Assembly: GCF_003054445.1 (NCBI RefSeq) | Contig: NC_042507.1 | Coordinates: 186,001 to 250,000 of the forward strand | Direction: 5' to 3' | Length of the DNA stretch: 64,000 nt | From: Pichia kudriavzevii | Lineage: Eukaryota; Ascomycota; Pichiomycetes; Pichiales; Pichiaceae | Shown here: in pieces, positions 7,343-18,461 of the stretch | How the letters are laid out: each line of letters begins with the position of its first letter | Numbering within the stretch: position 1 is the stretch's first letter | Program-made: the position numbers and the translations under genes | The notes under the pieces: generated by a model | What the model saw: the letters and a program-made list of their open reading frames with translations, nothing else | What the model was told of the DNA's origin: nothing | The model's database searches: none

Positions 7343-10300
7343 CTACCAGAAGGAGCACCACCCAATGTAGTGCTGGCATAGGTTTTCCACGCTGGTGGCC
7401 TGTTGGATCAACTTGTCGACCTGTGTCGGGACATCCAACGCCTTGTATCTCTTGAAGTCATTACCGGTCAACTTATCGTTGATTCTCTTCAAAACACACG
7501 CCGCACGGGCATCTCTCACGGCAGCCTTGTATCTGGAAGCCATCACACTTGCCTCTTGCTCGTTGATCTGCCCACTCCTCAAAAGTTCGGCATAGTTGTT
7601 CTCTGGTAATTTGATGGAAAGTCCAGACTGCTCAATAACTCGCTGGATGTTGAAGTCAAACCCCCAGTTGATCAATGGATCATACGCAAAGGCCTGTAAT
7701 ATGGCCATCAAGGAGTCCTTGTTATCACGCAAGACCCTCATGACATTTTCACTCGTGATTCTAAACGAACCCTCTATACCACTGACTTCCATTGCGTAAC
7801 TCAACATCCTCGTCAACCTGAATGGAACTTTCTCTGGATATTTGTCCCTCATTATGGCACTCTCAAAACAATCACCAAAATCAATATGGATAACCTTACC
7901 CGTGATCCTGTCCATCATTAAGTTCGATGGATGCCTATCTCCTAACCCTAGTATATAGCCAACCATTGACATGGCAGCTAATGACCTGGTGTACGTAGTA
8001 CGTCTATCAAGCCATGATTCAGACGATTTCGATTTTAACCATAGAACTTTGTATAAGTCTTGGCCTCTAGTGATGTCTAATGCATACGTGAAAACTTCAA
8101 CCTTCTCTAAAAGCGTCAAGTTATCATAGTCTGGGGACATTTGTAACATGACTCTATGTTCAACATCTAAATAGATTTTCCTTGGATCACGGTATTCCTT
8201 GATCAAAACGTGGAAGGTATCTGAATTCGGCACCCATCCTAAAAGACCACTCGAAGGTGATAGCGGAATTGCTGAATATTTCTGAATATCAACATGACGT
8301 TTGAAACATTCCGGATCATTGGCAAGCAGTGTATTAACCAATCCAAATAGTTGCATAACTAATGAATCCTGCCTGATATCCTCGTGCGCCTTTAATAGGA
8401 ATGTGTATGTTTTACCATCACTACCGTAGATGTGTATTTTCCTAGGTCTCTGCTTCGATGTAATGACAATAAGTGTTGGATCAAATTTCTTGATCCTTAC
8501 AATGTCTTCCCCTGCTACGTAAGTACCTGGTATAGCCAACTCTAAATCATGTGCATTTAGCAACAATGGAGACACGTGCTGTAAATCAAGATTTTGTAAT
8601 ATAGGTAATTGCTTGGAGATTCTTCTGAAAACCGTATAATACAAATCCCATGCCTGGTTGATATAAGTCACATCTTTGGTACGTTTGAACTGATGTAACC
8701 AACCCTGTGCATCTCGTAGATCTTTACCAAATGCATTAACAAATGAAGTCTCTCTGATGGTTGTTGGCCCCTTTGCTATCATCTCATTCAGGGGCTCTAA
8801 TATTGAGAACATTTTATCAACATCCCTATCATTAAAGTATGCTCTTGAAGCATCTTCCAATGCTTCGTACCACATCTCGTGCCATAATACAGAAACTCGG
8901 ATCAATTCGCCACTTACCATATCTGCTTGATCTACCAACACAGAAGAATGGGCCCGCATCTTATCAATGATTGTCAATGCAGCCTTTTGTCTTAATTTAC
9001 TCTCCGATTTGATTGCGACTGTTAAAGGATAAACCAATGCTTGAGGATGTGCTCTTCCTAATTCGGATAGTAATCCAAGTAATGAATGGCTGACAGTTGG
9101 ATCCGGTTGATGAATATGCGAGATAAGCTGAGGTATAACTTCCAGCCATGTGTCTATTTTGATCATTTGGATACCTTCTTGTAAAGTGTTTGAAACTTCC
9201 TCAAATCCACCATAGTCTAGCCATAATGTTAAAAGTCTTAGTGTGTCTTGCAATGGATTAGAATTTGACAAAGAGATCGAATGGAAAAAACCTTTCACTG
9301 CTGGGACGACATATCTTAAGATCATATTTATGTTTATTTTCTTGTTGGCTATGTCAATTTTAGGGACATTACCAGCTCCATTATTTTCATTAATGATAAA
9401 GTTTTGGCGATGCTTAGACTGAGGTGAAATCACTTCAAAATTGGCTAACGCCCAGTTATGCCATGCTTTATACCACTTTGGATCAAAATGTGTGGCTAGA
9501 AGGAAGGATCCTAGAATACTCGATGATTCCTGTTCGATCCAATTGTCATCCAAAGCAATCTTCCACTCACCTTGCTTCAAATAACATCTAGCCAACAATT
9601 TCGTGAACTTCTCAATGTCTTCAGAAATTCCAGGAATATTCTTAGGTAAAGGCTGGGTGATGGACTCGTTTTCGTTCAAGCCCAAATCACGTGAGAGTTT
9701 GGAAGTAAAATCTACCAAGTGATTCAATGCTTCTACGTTTTGTCCCCGTGACCACATGTACTTCAACTGAGCATAGACAACATGAGGAGATGCTTTATTT
9801 CCCGGTTTGCCTGTAGTTCCTTCATCTAATAAGGAGTTCAATGATTTCTCAGCCAACCTCAGTCTACCGCTTTTTCGACACAAGTTTGCAAACTTAATCC
9901 AAATCTTCATATCCTGTTTTGGCTTAACAACTAACGCACGTGCTTTTAACATTCTTTGCCATATATCCACATTTTTTTGACAACCCAGTAAACGTTTGTT
10001 CCACGTATCAATTATATGCACCCTTTGCGGACTACCTGCTGGCAATTCTTTGTACCTGATAATTTCTTCTAATTCTGATAGCATTTGAACTCTAACAACA
10101 ACACCATAAGCACGATTATACGATTCACTGACTAAAGCAGTCACCTCGGTTGCCAATAAATCTCTGGCTTTATCAATCTGCTGCATTGCTTCATTGAAAT
10201 TATTGTTGTGCAATGATAAAATAGCATTGAAAAAGGCTTTGTCGGGCGAGTCCTTTTTCATTACTGAGATATAAGTATCCATTCTTTCCCATTGATGTAG

Positions 10301-13300
10301 TCCCCACGATGCTGCTGCTGCTAACGGTGCTATTGCCCGTTTGATTTCAGGAGTACTGTCACTCCATTTATCCTTTGCTAAAGTACTCAATAGTTCCCAT
10401 TCACCTAGAGCATGAAGGCAACGCATTTTACCCATTGTAATATCAGGTGAATTTGGTTCTTCCTTTTCTCTCTCACTATAGGCATGTAACGCATCGTCCC
10501 AACGTTGTAACTTTTCATACCAAGTTTCTTTTAATTGTAAGCCATGGTGCTCTTGTGCATATTTTAAAATTCCAATTGCAGCATCAGACTGTTGGAGTTG
10601 ATTGTTAATACTAATCAAAGATTCAATTGTTGGAATAGAGGGCTCCTGGATAAATTCCAATTCTTTATAGTGTAGCGCTTTAGCGTATGCATGACTCCGT
10701 TGAGCATATTGTCCCAATGTTTGAATCCTTATAGGCAATGATTTCTCATCATGCTCCAGGTATTCTGTCAAGTTCAACAAAGTTTGGTGAATATCAGGCG
10801 AACTATTGACAGACGATAATGCAACACATAGAGCTTGTGCAAGTTCACCCTGGTATTGCGTGTGTAACTCATTCCAACAACTTGCAAATGCACAGTTGAA
10901 TAGATTTCTAGCTAGCTGAGGATATACAGTTGCAAGAGCAGTGCACGCTCTCAATGCATAAGAGGGCGATTCCTTTAATAATTCTATGCTCAACCTTCTT
11001 ATCCACTCCTGCCAATCCTCTTTTGTTCTCTTGGTACTACAGTCCCATGCTGCTCTTAATGTTTGTGCATTAACTACCAGCCTTTGTTGCTTGGGCTCGG
11101 TCCGTTTAGCTGCCTCTTGTTTCTCTTCTATATCCGGATAAAGAACAACGCCAGAAGGCAAAGGCCTTCCTTTGTTTAAACGGTCAATGAATTGGTCGTA
11201 TAGGGGGAACTGCAACTTACTCCTTATCAACACTGACGATACGACAGGAATGAAAACCTTGAAATCAGGCCCCATCTGCAGTAACAACGAACAAATTGTA
11301 GTCATGGCCGTGGTTCTAAGGTTCGTACCTTCATAGTTACTTAACAATCTCAAAAGAGGTTGTAGTATTTCCGAAGCATATTCGCTCAGCGGAATTGCTT
11401 TAGTTAATCTGCCGATACATTCAATAGATGCTTTCCTGATGTTCAGAGGTGCAAACTCAAAAAGTTTTACTAATGACGGAATTATCATATAGGTATATGG
11501 TTCCAAATTGGAGCCAAAAATAACGAACGCCTTTAAGACTCGCAAGGTCGAAACATAGCCTGCCGACAAATCGTTTTCTAACACACCCAAAAATATGTTG
11601 ACTAAGTCAAGCATGTATAACTTGAATTCATCTTCCAACGCTTCCGAAACCCGTTCAATCAAGCCAATAATTTGGGACTGTAGTTTCACATTAGGAAAAA
11701 ATTCTTTAATCAGAGAAAACACTGAATTCAAATACGGCCTAATGTTCAACTTGACAATGTCAACTAGCTCGCTGATTTGCTGGAAGTAAATATTCAGCAT
11801 CGAAGTTGGACAATTGTGCATGACACTATTAAAAGCAGGAATTACACTTTCTAGATAACTGACGCATTTTAGTCCGAGATTCTGGAAAATGGATACCATT
11901 GCCTGTGTAACCATTAAGTGATGAGCCCCCAAAGAATTATCATGTAAAATTTTGATCAACGTTTGAATAACTACTGTTGGGAAATAATCTTCATTGGTTG
12001 GTGATTTACCCTTCATTAGCAGTTCCATATCAATATGAGGGGCATTCTGCCTAGCAACTGTTTCTGCATCTCTGCCTCTTCTTTCAACTTCCCTATGTTT
12101 GTATGGATCCAATGCACCTAGGATACCTAGTAACCTTACAGTTTCTCTTCTAATGGTTGGGGATGTTTCTAAGCGCAAAATATTAACAAGTAACCCAAGT
12201 AATTGGGGGTAATCCAGTAGCGGCTGTATAACATATCCCGAAGAGCCTGAAATCTGCCCGAGTGTTTTTATGGCTGCATTTCTTTTCAAATTTGAGTTTT
12301 GGTCTTCAAATACGTCGATTAATACTGGCATGAGTTTGGGAACAAACGGCAATATAAGATCGCCTGAAACTTCGGCCAAGTTCCCTATTGTCTTGATTGA
12401 AGCAGCACATACTACTGCATGAGGGTCTGTTGTTTGTGGCAATAAAGCATCCATTAGTTGGGTAGTATATGATTTGGTTAAAGAGTCTGTGGATGAAATC
12501 AGTATTCCAAGTAACTCGCATGATTCCTCCTTGACTCTGGAGGATTGTGCACCATACTCTAGGTTACTTATGAGCTGAATTAATATTTTACGCAGTGGGG
12601 GTACAATGAATGCAGGATTGAAAAATGTTAAACGGCCAACTAGTTTGAATGCTTCCTTCTTAATCTCAAAATCTTCATCATTCAACGTCATAAATAATAA
12701 CTTGACATTCTTAGATTGTGATAGATGAGCATCGAATCGATGATCCAAGTTTTTTATGACCTCAAGACGGATTTCCGTTACTGGATCTGTGATGGCAATA
12801 GTGAGCAACTTTGATAGAACAAACTCCACACTCTTGAGTGAATGAGCACTCCTTTCAAAGCATATGGTTGATCTTCTAAATAAATGAGCAGAAGTCACTG
12901 AAGCTTGTAATCTAATTTCTGGATTATCATGATCAATAAAACTAACAATCGCATACTGAACAAACTCATTCAAATCATAGTTCTTGAATTCAAAGACTCT
13001 CAAGGCCTTCAGAGCTTGAAGAATCACAATAGTGTCTGAAACTTGAAAGTATCTGGACTTTTCAAACCCCGCAAGAAGGGGCAGCTCATCTATTGTATTT
13101 TCATTGAACTCGTCACTCTCTTTAATTAGCATGTTATAGCGAAAATTGTACGCCAAGTCAAAATCAAACATCCTCTCAAAATCTGGTGATCCAGGATGCT
13201 GGAACGGATAACCGGATAAACAAAAGCTTATTGTGTTTATCAACCTATCATTGATTATCGGTTCCAAAGAAGGTAAACTTTTCGAAAAAATCCTTAAAAC

Positions 13301-14842
13301 ACTCAATGTGTTATCATTTATCGGAGATTTCAATAATAGTTTCAAAATTTGATAGGCGTTTATGAACTTAGTTAGAGGCGCACCTAATGCAATGGTTAAC
13401 TTAGAAAGACAGTAACAACAGGCTGGCGCTAATTCCCTCTGGACTTTGATTGAGCTTTGACTTAAACCGTCTCTGATTGTTTCTAAAACAATACCATTTA
13501 AATAATTGACAATGTTGTTCCTAGCTTCAATTGCAATATCACCTATACTCATTAATATGATGGCTTTGTCTTTCCCGATCTTTAATTGAGAAATGTAGTA
13601 TAATAGAACTCGATGCATATACCGGTCAACAAATTTAATTTTGTCATAACTTGCCATCTTTGGAACAATAATAGTGACTTCTTTACGAACGTCATAGGAT
13701 CTATGATCTTTAACCTTAAGTAATGTTTCATAAATTTCATCGATTTTGGATCCTAAGATAGTAGTGCCCTGATTAACTAGCTCCCTAAAAACCAACAAAG
13801 ACGCATGGATATATTCTGGAGATGTGCTTGATAGCTGTTGGTTGATAGTCGCATTGTATTCACTCGAATCATTAGTACTTTCCTTACCACCGGCAACTTT
13901 AAAAGCACTGAATGCTTCATTGTAGAATTTTCCAAACCAGTAATTTCTTAGTTCGTTGTCCCTCTGATAGACAATGTCCAAACAATTTCTGAAACATATA
14001 GCTGAATCCTCCCTAATAGTCAATTTTGAGTCTCTCAAACCAATCCAAATGTTTGTTAGGATATGTTTCACATATTGATATAAAAGAGCGGGTGAATGTT
14101 TGGCTAATGACGATATGACTAATATAGCAGCATGCCTCTTTGTTTCGGCCTTTTCGGAAATCAACCATTCTAGGCTTCTTCTAACTTCTGCATCGACAAA
14201 TTCTGCAGACATTACGAATCCAGGAATAGCCAATCTCCCCATAGTGTATGATGCCTTTTTCATGATTACTTGATTATTTGAAGTTATCAACCCCCTTAGG
14301 TAGTTCGCATACAATGCAATCAAATCCAAGCTTCCTTCAACTGGACTGCTAGTGGCCGATGGAGAGGAGGATGATGAAAACTGTTGCAATTGAGAATCGT
14401 CCATTGACGAATACAGTATATCAACGAGTGCGTCTATTGCGGAAATGCCGCCCAATTGCTCATTGACTTTGTTGGAACTGATCAAGTCATGTATCTTTTT
14501 ATTAATGTATGAGGTATAAACGGCCAATTGTTCACTGGAGGCTACGTCTCTGGATATCAAAATAAAGTGGGATTTTAATGACTCTGAAGATTTAATACGG
14601 CAAATTTCATCGTTTGACTTTAATTCGGAGAAAATCTGATCAAGAGTGAAGTTCTGCATTTCTGAAGAGGTACCTTGAGGTAGTCTCTGTTGAAACTGCA
14701 CTTGACCTTGAGACATACCCCTGTATATATTTGTGTTCAACAATGTAGAAAAGCGGGTGAGTGGGTGAAGAAGCGATATAACCAAGTTGCAAGATTTGTT
14801 GATGTCTTGATTAGAATTCACGTACGCTGCTTTGGCGAGCAT
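7343..14842 (-). CDS. TOR2: TOR serine/threonine kinase (PIKK family)
   Basis: This 2499-residue protein is a full-length Target of Rapamycin kinase; TOR1 and TOR2 cannot be told apart by eye, so the symbol is tentative. It is the catalytic core of TORC1/TORC2, controlling growth in response to nutrients. Order: HEAT repeats (about 60-1250), FAT domain with KETWYEKLQRWDDALHAY, the FRB domain (about 1980-2080), kinase domain and FATC tail ending CQHYIGWCSFW. The catalytic loop is GLGDRHPSN (Asp about 2302) and the metal-binding motif is HIDFGD (Asp about 2321). The FRB serine of DASRAYF (about 1999), whose mutation gives rapamycin resistance in S. cerevisiae, is kept. The first 42 residues are TOR-atypical and presequence-like; an internal ATG at 14716 (MSQGQVQF) may be the true start. 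No break is seen. Confidence 0.95.
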   Translation of the reverse strand: MLAKAAYVNSNQDINKSCNLVISLLHPLTRFSTLLNTNIYRGMSQGQVQFQQRLPQGTSSEMQNFTLDQIFSELKSNDEICRIKSSESLKSHFILISRDVASSEQLAVYTSYINKKIHDLISSNKVNEQLGGISAIDALVDILYSSMDDSQLQQFSSSSSPSATSSPVEGSLDLIALYANYLRGLITSNNQVIMKKASYTMGRLAIPGFVMSAEFVDAEVRRSLEWLISEKAETKRHAAILVISSLAKHSPALLYQYVKHILTNIWIGLRDSKLTIREDSAICFRNCLDIVYQRDNELRNYWFGKFYNEAFSAFKVAGGKESTNDSSEYNATINQQLSSTSPEYIHASLLVFRELVNQGTTILGSKIDEIYETLLKVKDHRSYDVRKEVTIIVPKMASYDKIKFVDRYMHRVLLYYISQLKIGKDKAIILMSIGDIAIEARNNIVNYLNGIVLETIRDGLSQSSIKVQRELAPACCYCLSKLTIALGAPLTKFINAYQILKLLLKSPINDNTLSVLRIFSKSLPSLEPIINDRLINTISFCLSGYPFQHPGSPDFERMFDFDLAYNFRYNMLIKESDEFNENTIDELPLLAGFEKSRYFQVSDTIVILQALKALRVFEFKNYDLNEFVQYAIVSFIDHDNPEIRLQASVTSAHLFRRSTICFERSAHSLKSVEFVLSKLLTIAITDPVTEIRLEVIKNLDHRFDAHLSQSKNVKLLFMTLNDEDFEIKKEAFKLVGRLTFFNPAFIVPPLRKILIQLISNLEYGAQSSRVKEESCELLGILISSTDSLTKSYTTQLMDALLPQTTDPHAVVCAASIKTIGNLAEVSGDLILPFVPKLMPVLIDVFEDQNSNLKRNAAIKTLGQISGSSGYVIQPLLDYPQLLGLLVNILRLETSPTIRRETVRLLGILGALDPYKHREVERRGRDAETVARQNAPHIDMELLMKGKSPTNEDYFPTVVIQTLIKILHDNSLGAHHLMVTQAMVSIFQNLGLKCVSYLESVIPAFNSVMHNCPTSMLNIYFQQISELVDIVKLNIRPYLNSVFSLIKEFFPNVKLQSQIIGLIERVSEALEDEFKLYMLDLVNIFLGVLENDLSAGYVSTLRVLKAFVIFGSNLEPYTYMIIPSLVKLFEFAPLNIRKASIECIGRLTKAIPLSEYASEILQPLLRLLSNYEGTNLRTTAMTTICSLLLQMGPDFKVFIPVVSSVLIRSKLQFPLYDQFIDRLNKGRPLPSGVVLYPDIEEKQEAAKRTEPKQQRLVVNAQTLRAAWDCSTKRTKEDWQEWIRRLSIELLKESPSYALRACTALATVYPQLARNLFNCAFASCWNELHTQYQGELAQALCVALSSVNSSPDIHQTLLNLTEYLEHDEKSLPIRIQTLGQYAQRSHAYAKALHYKELEFIQEPSIPTIESLISINNQLQQSDAAIGILKYAQEHHGLQLKETWYEKLQRWDDALHAYSEREKEEPNSPDITMGKMRCLHALGEWELLSTLAKDKWSDSTPEIKRAIAPLAAAASWGLHQWERMDTYISVMKKDSPDKAFFNAILSLHNNNFNEAMQQIDKARDLLATEVTALVSESYNRAYGVVVRVQMLSELEEIIRYKELPAGSPQRVHIIDTWNKRLLGCQKNVDIWQRMLKARALVVKPKQDMKIWIKFANLCRKSGRLRLAEKSLNSLLDEGTTGKPGNKASPHVVYAQLKYMWSRGQNVEALNHLVDFTSKLSRDLGLNENESITQPLPKNIPGISEDIEKFTKLLARCYLKQGEWKIALDDNWIEQESSSILGSFLLATHFDPKWYKAWHNWALANFEVISPQSKHRQNFIINENNGAGNVPKIDIANKKININMILRYVVPAVKGFFHSISLSNSNPLQDTLRLLTLWLDYGGFEEVSNTLQEGIQMIKIDTWLEVIPQLISHIHQPDPTVSHSLLGLLSELGRAHPQALVYPLTVAIKSESKLRQKAALTIIDKMRAHSSVLVDQADMVSGELIRVSVLWHEMWYEALEDASRAYFNDRDVDKMFSILEPLNEMIAKGPTTIRETSFVNAFGKDLRDAQGWLHQFKRTKDVTYINQAWDLYYTVFRRISKQLPILQNLDLQHVSPLLLNAHDLELAIPGTYVAGEDIVRIKKFDPTLIVITSKQRPRKIHIYGSDGKTYTFLLKAHEDIRQDSLVMQLFGLVNTLLANDPECFKRHVDIQKYSAIPLSPSSGLLGWVPNSDTFHVLIKEYRDPRKIYLDVEHRVMLQMSPDYDNLTLLEKVEVFTYALDITRGQDLYKVLWLKSKSSESWLDRRTTYTRSLAAMSMVGYILGLGDRHPSNLMMDRITGKVIHIDFGDCFESAIMRDKYPEKVPFRLTRMLSYAMEVSGIEGSFRITSENVMRVLRDNKDSLMAILQAFAYDPLINWGFDFNIQRVIEQSGLSIKLPENNYAELLRSGQINEQEASVMASRYKAAVRDARAACVLKRINDKLTGNDFKRYKALDVPTQVDKLIQQATSVENLCQHYIGWCSFW

Positions 14843-15017
14843 TATAAATGAGATATTGATCCTTCTCCTTAGTTATTTTTTTTCTTGCTTTTACATTTAT
14901 GTGGTTTTTATGTACAAATAAATCAATAATTAGCTATACAGTTATACGTAGGAATATATATAATCGTTAGATTTTGGGGCAGATGTTTTGAATAACATAA
15001 GAAAATCAAAGACAGAA

Positions 15018-15989
15018 TCAAGCAGAAACTCTCCTTAATAATTCATTGTAAAGAGCCTCACAATCAGCAGAGAACTTTCTGATACCTTCAGACAATTTTT
15101 CAGTTGCCATTGCATCCTCATTCAAGAGGAATCTAAAATCTGGCTCATCGTCAACATAGGAGACTTTTTCAAGATCCAATTCCTTTGCCTTAGAAGCGTC
15201 TAAAACCTTTGGAAGTGGGTCATTGGAATTAGCCAGTTTATCCAACAAACTTGGAGAAATGGTCAAGTAGTCACAACCTGCCAAAGCTGCAATTTCACCA
15301 GTGTTTCTGAAGGAGGCACCCATGACAATTGTCTTGTAGCCAAACTTCTTGTAGTAGTTGAAGATGTTTCTAACGGACAAAACACCAGGATCGGTTTCAG
15401 AGGTGTATTCCTTACCAGTGGAAGCCTTGTACCAGTCCAAAATTCTACCGACAAATGGAGAAATAAGTGTGACATTAGCTTCTGCACATGCAACAGCCTG
15501 AACAAAGGAGAACAAAAGCGTCAAATTACAGTGGATACCATGCTTGGATTCCAACTCCCTTGCAGCTTGGATACCTTCCCAAGTGGAGGCAATCTTGATC
15601 AATACTCTCTCCTTGTCGATTCCCTGTGCCTTGTATAATTCAATAATCTCAATGGCCTTCTTAATTGTGGCGTCCCTGTTGAAGGATAACCTTGCATCAA
15701 CCTCGGTGGACACCCGACCTGGCACAATCTTGAGAATCTCAGCACCAAATTCAACCAACAATCTGTCAAGTGCTAGACTAGCCTGTTCCTCCTTGGTGGA
15801 ACCCTTGCTCTTGGCATAGTCAATAGCAATGTCAATTAACTTGGCGTATTGTGGTTGCTTAGTAGCTGCCAAAATCAACGATGGATTCGTAGTTGCATCT
15901 TGTGGAGTGAACTTTGCAATAGATTCAAAATCACCAGTATCTGCAACAACAGTGGTACCTGACTTCTTAAGTTGTTCTAATTGAGACAT
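15018..15989 (-). CDS. TAL1: Transaldolase
   Basis: This 323-residue enzyme of the non-oxidative pentose phosphate pathway moves a dihydroxyacetone unit between sedoheptulose 7-phosphate and glyceraldehyde 3-phosphate. The Schiff-base lysine is in LIKIAST (about residue 132). Class signatures are [21 protein letters not shown] and [21 protein letters not shown]. The frame extends to a TTG at 16031, but the first ATG ([15 protein letters not shown]) at 15989 lines up with the S. cerevisiae protein just before LEQLK, so I use it. Length is close to the family norm of 320-335. TOR follows downstream on the same strand with only 175 bp between the TAL1 stop and the first TOR ATG. Confidence 0.95.
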   Translation of the reverse strand: MSQLEQLKKSGTTVVADTGDFESIAKFTPQDATTNPSLILAATKQPQYAKLIDIAIDYAKSKGSTKEEQASLALDRLLVEFGAEILKIVPGRVSTEVDARLSFNRDATIKKAIEIIELYKAQGIDKERVLIKIASTWEGIQAARELESKHGIHCNLTLLFSFVQAVACAEANVTLISPFVGRILDWYKASTGKEYTSETDPGVLSVRNIFNYYKKFGYKTIVMGASFRNTGEIAALAGCDYLTISPSLLDKLANSNDPLPKVLDASKAKELDLEKVSYVDDEPDFRFLLNEDAMATEKLSEGIRKFSADCEALYNELLRRVSA

Positions 15990-16510
15990 TTTTCTTGTTT
16001 GTTCAATGGGGTTGGTATAAACAAATGACAATAAATGGCTCCTTACAAAGACAGCATCAGGGAATGACCCTGTTATATACGATTCTATTCATGTCCCCTC
16101 CTCTACGGTATTAATTTTTTCGAGAGCGGAAAGAGTTTCCAAAGGAGGAGAGACACCCGAAACAAGTACCATGGCATCCCGTTCGTCGTGTCGCGACAGC
16201 ACAGAGTGTTTTACCAATGCCTCTGATGAAAAAATTGATTTTTTTTTTTCTTTCTTTTTTTTTTTTTCATGTTTTTTTCATGTTTTTTTCATGTTTTTTT
16301 TGTTTTTTATTTTCTTTTTTCTTGCTTATTTTTTTGCGGCTCTTTCGAATTGCTCGAATTTCTCGAATCCCCGTGGCTGGTAATCACTGTCAGGTTTAAC
16401 TGATTATTTGAAAACCAATGTTAAATTGATGGTGGCTGCAATGAATTCGGAGAAGATAAGATTGGCCTATAATTCTAGTTAAACATTGACCACAGAACAC
16501 TTTATAGACA
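15990..16510. other. Divergent promoter region TAL1 / ARP3
   Basis: This 521-bp region lies between divergent starts. It holds a long T-rich block (about 16240-16340), including an 11-bp unit CATGTTTTTTT repeated three times with CAT at 16268, 16279 and 16290. T-rich tracts of this kind typically keep promoters nucleosome-poor. No gene is seen. Confidence 0.7.
16268..16300. repeat. 11-bp T-rich tandem repeat, three units
   Basis: Three consecutive copies of CATGTTTTTTT sit inside a longer poly-T region in the TAL1/ARP3 promoter. It is a simple minisatellite, likely variable in length between strains. Confidence 0.85.
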
Positions 16511-17827
16511 ATGTCCTCTATTAACACGCCTGCAGTGGTCATGGACAATGGTACCGGGTTCACCAAATTGGGGTTTGCCGGTAACGATTCTCCTTCTTGG
16601 GTTTTCCCAACTGCAATCTCAACAAGGGTATCTGGATCCTCCGGTAACAAGCCTGCTGCTCCTTCCAAACCATCTTTCCTCTCATCGGGTTCATCTGCTG
16701 CGGAATCCAAGCTTGGTTCCGGGACGTCCATTCACGGGAATAGAAACATGGCCGACTTGGACTTCTTTATTGGAGATGAAGCAATTGAGGCGGCAAAGGG
16801 ACCTTCATATTCTTTGAGTTATCCGATTAGACACGGTCAGATTGAAAATTGGGATCAAATGGAGAGGTTTTGGGAAACTTCGATTTTCAAATACTTGAAA
16901 TGTGAACCGGAAGATCATTATTTCTTATTAACAGAACCTCCCTTAAATCCACCCGAAAATAGAGAAAATACAGCAGAGATTATGTTTGAAAGTTTCAACT
17001 GTTCAGGTCTTTATATTGCCGTACAGGCAGTTCTTGCCTTGGCGGCTTCGTGGACTAGTTCCAAGGTTGTGGATAGATCATTGACCGGTACAGTCATTGA
17101 TTCCGGTGATGGTGTCACGCATGTCATTCCTGTAGCTGAAGGTTATGTTATAGGTTCTGCAATTAAGAACATCCCCATAGCTGGCAGAGACATTACGAGT
17201 TTTATTCAAACCATGCTTAGAGAGAGAGGTGAACCTGATTCATCCTTGCGTACAGCAGAACAAATCAAACAGAAATTCTGTTACGTATGTCCCGATATTG
17301 TTAAGGAGTTTAGGAAATTCGACAATAATTCTGAAATGTTTGCAAAATACATGATTGAGACTGTTGATCATAGGCAAGCGTATGTTGATGTTGGTTATGA
17401 GAGATTCTTGGCCCCTGAAATATTTTTCAACCCAGAAATTTGCTCAAGTGATTTCCTTACACCATTACCTGTCGTTGTCGATCAAGTTATCCAGGCTTCT
17501 CCTATTGATGTTCGTAAGAATTTGTATAAAAACATTGTGTTGAGTGGTGGCTCGACAATGTTTAAGGATTTTGGAAGAAGGCTACAAAGAGACCTTAAAA
17601 CTATGGTTAATGACAGGGTTGAAGCAAGTGAAAGGTTGAGCGGTACAAAGTCAAGTGGTGTTCAAGTCCAAGTTATTTCCCACAAGAGACAGAGAAATGC
17701 CGTTTGGTTTGGTGGCTCGTTGATGGCCCAAACTTCAGAGTTTAAGAGTTACTGTCATACCAAGAGAGACTACGATGAATATGGACCAAACATTGTCAGA
17801 AACTTCTCCCTATTTGGGGTTCCATAA
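16511..17827 (+). CDS. ARP3: Actin-related protein 3 (Arp2/3 complex)
   Basis: This 438-residue actin-fold protein is the Arp3 subunit of the Arp2/3 complex, which nucleates branched actin filaments in cortical patches for endocytosis. It opens with [20 protein letters not shown], the first phosphate loop of the ATP site. It also has [34 protein letters not shown] (second phosphate loop) and [21 protein letters not shown] low-complexity insert at about 40-75 replaces the S. cerevisiae insert of similar length. The ATG at 16511 gives an N-terminus matching the family. No intron or break is seen. Another Arp2/3 subunit, ARC18, is 21 kb away. Confidence 0.97.
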   Translation: MSSINTPAVVMDNGTGFTKLGFAGNDSPSWVFPTAISTRVSGSSGNKPAAPSKPSFLSSGSSAAESKLGSGTSIHGNRNMADLDFFIGDEAIEAAKGPSYSLSYPIRHGQIENWDQMERFWETSIFKYLKCEPEDHYFLLTEPPLNPPENRENTAEIMFESFNCSGLYIAVQAVLALAASWTSSKVVDRSLTGTVIDSGDGVTHVIPVAEGYVIGSAIKNIPIAGRDITSFIQTMLRERGEPDSSLRTAEQIKQKFCYVCPDIVKEFRKFDNNSEMFAKYMIETVDHRQAYVDVGYERFLAPEIFFNPEICSSDFLTPLPVVVDQVIQASPIDVRKNLYKNIVLSGGSTMFKDFGRRLQRDLKTMVNDRVEASERLSGTKSSGVQVQVISHKRQRNAVWFGGSLMAQTSEFKSYCHTKRDYDEYGPNIVRNFSLFGVP

Positions 17828-18461
17828 ATATCCCTAGATGTCCCCTCCACTTTTGGACTTCCCATGATATAGATACGATATATGTATATTTAAAATAAAA
17901 ATGAGATTACTGGTAATAACGAGACATGCCCTTTAACTCTGTTTATAGTATATCCGAGAAATCGGTGTAGTTGTCAAATTTCTTTACATTATAGGTACAC
18001 CATATAAAATACGATTTGCTAAGATTACCTTTTAGCTTTTCTTCTCCCAATGGCTCTTTCTTGGCCTTGTTTCCTCCATATCAAGGAAGGTACAGCATTA
18101 GAGGCAAAAATTTTTGGAATTGGAGCAGATACAAACAGGCCAGTGAGAGCAGCCAACGCTGGTCTTTGTTCATATCTGCTGGCAACCCATTGTTGCTGTT
18201 CCATTTCATTATCTCTGGACCACATGGTAAAGGTAGGCATACTAGCATTTTTTTTCTTATCTTTCTAAAATTGGTTAAAAGAAACAGGCTTGTAGATGAA
18301 AAGGAAAGCAACAAACAAGGAAAAGGAACATTTTATAGCATTGGAAAGGAAGCAACATCGTCATGTTTTTTTTTACCTATAAGATAATAGAGCTTTTAAT
18401 TATAAGTTTCTAGTAAGCGTTAAAATAGAAATATTTAATTGTACATCAAATACGGAATTCA
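17828..18461. other. Convergent region ARP3 / ETF alpha, with one small ORF
   Basis: ARP3 ends at 17827 and the ETF alpha gene ends at 18462. The only plausible coding content is the 71-codon ORF at 18025-18240 (minus), listed separately. The rest is AT-rich 3' flank. Confidence 0.6.
18025..18240 (-). CDS. Small ORF, unrecognised, possible membrane protein
   Basis: This ATG-started ORF encodes 71 residues and stands alone between two convergent genes, so it is not the shadow of a larger gene. The product begins polar (MPTFTMWSRDNEMEQQQWV). It has a moderately hydrophobic, Pro- and Ala-containing middle (about residues 26-54) and ends strongly basic (ERAIGRRKAKR). This layout suits a short single-pass membrane or mitochondrial protein, but I cannot match it to a family. 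An out-of-frame ATG lies just upstream at about 18248. The internal Met6 (MWSRDNE) is an alternative start. Codon choice looks ordinary for yeast. Reality as a gene is inferred from its isolation and composition only. Confidence 0.45.
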   Translation of the reverse strand: MPTFTMWSRDNEMEQQQWVASRYEQRPALAALTGLFVSAPIPKIFASNAVPSLIWRKQGQERAIGRRKAKR

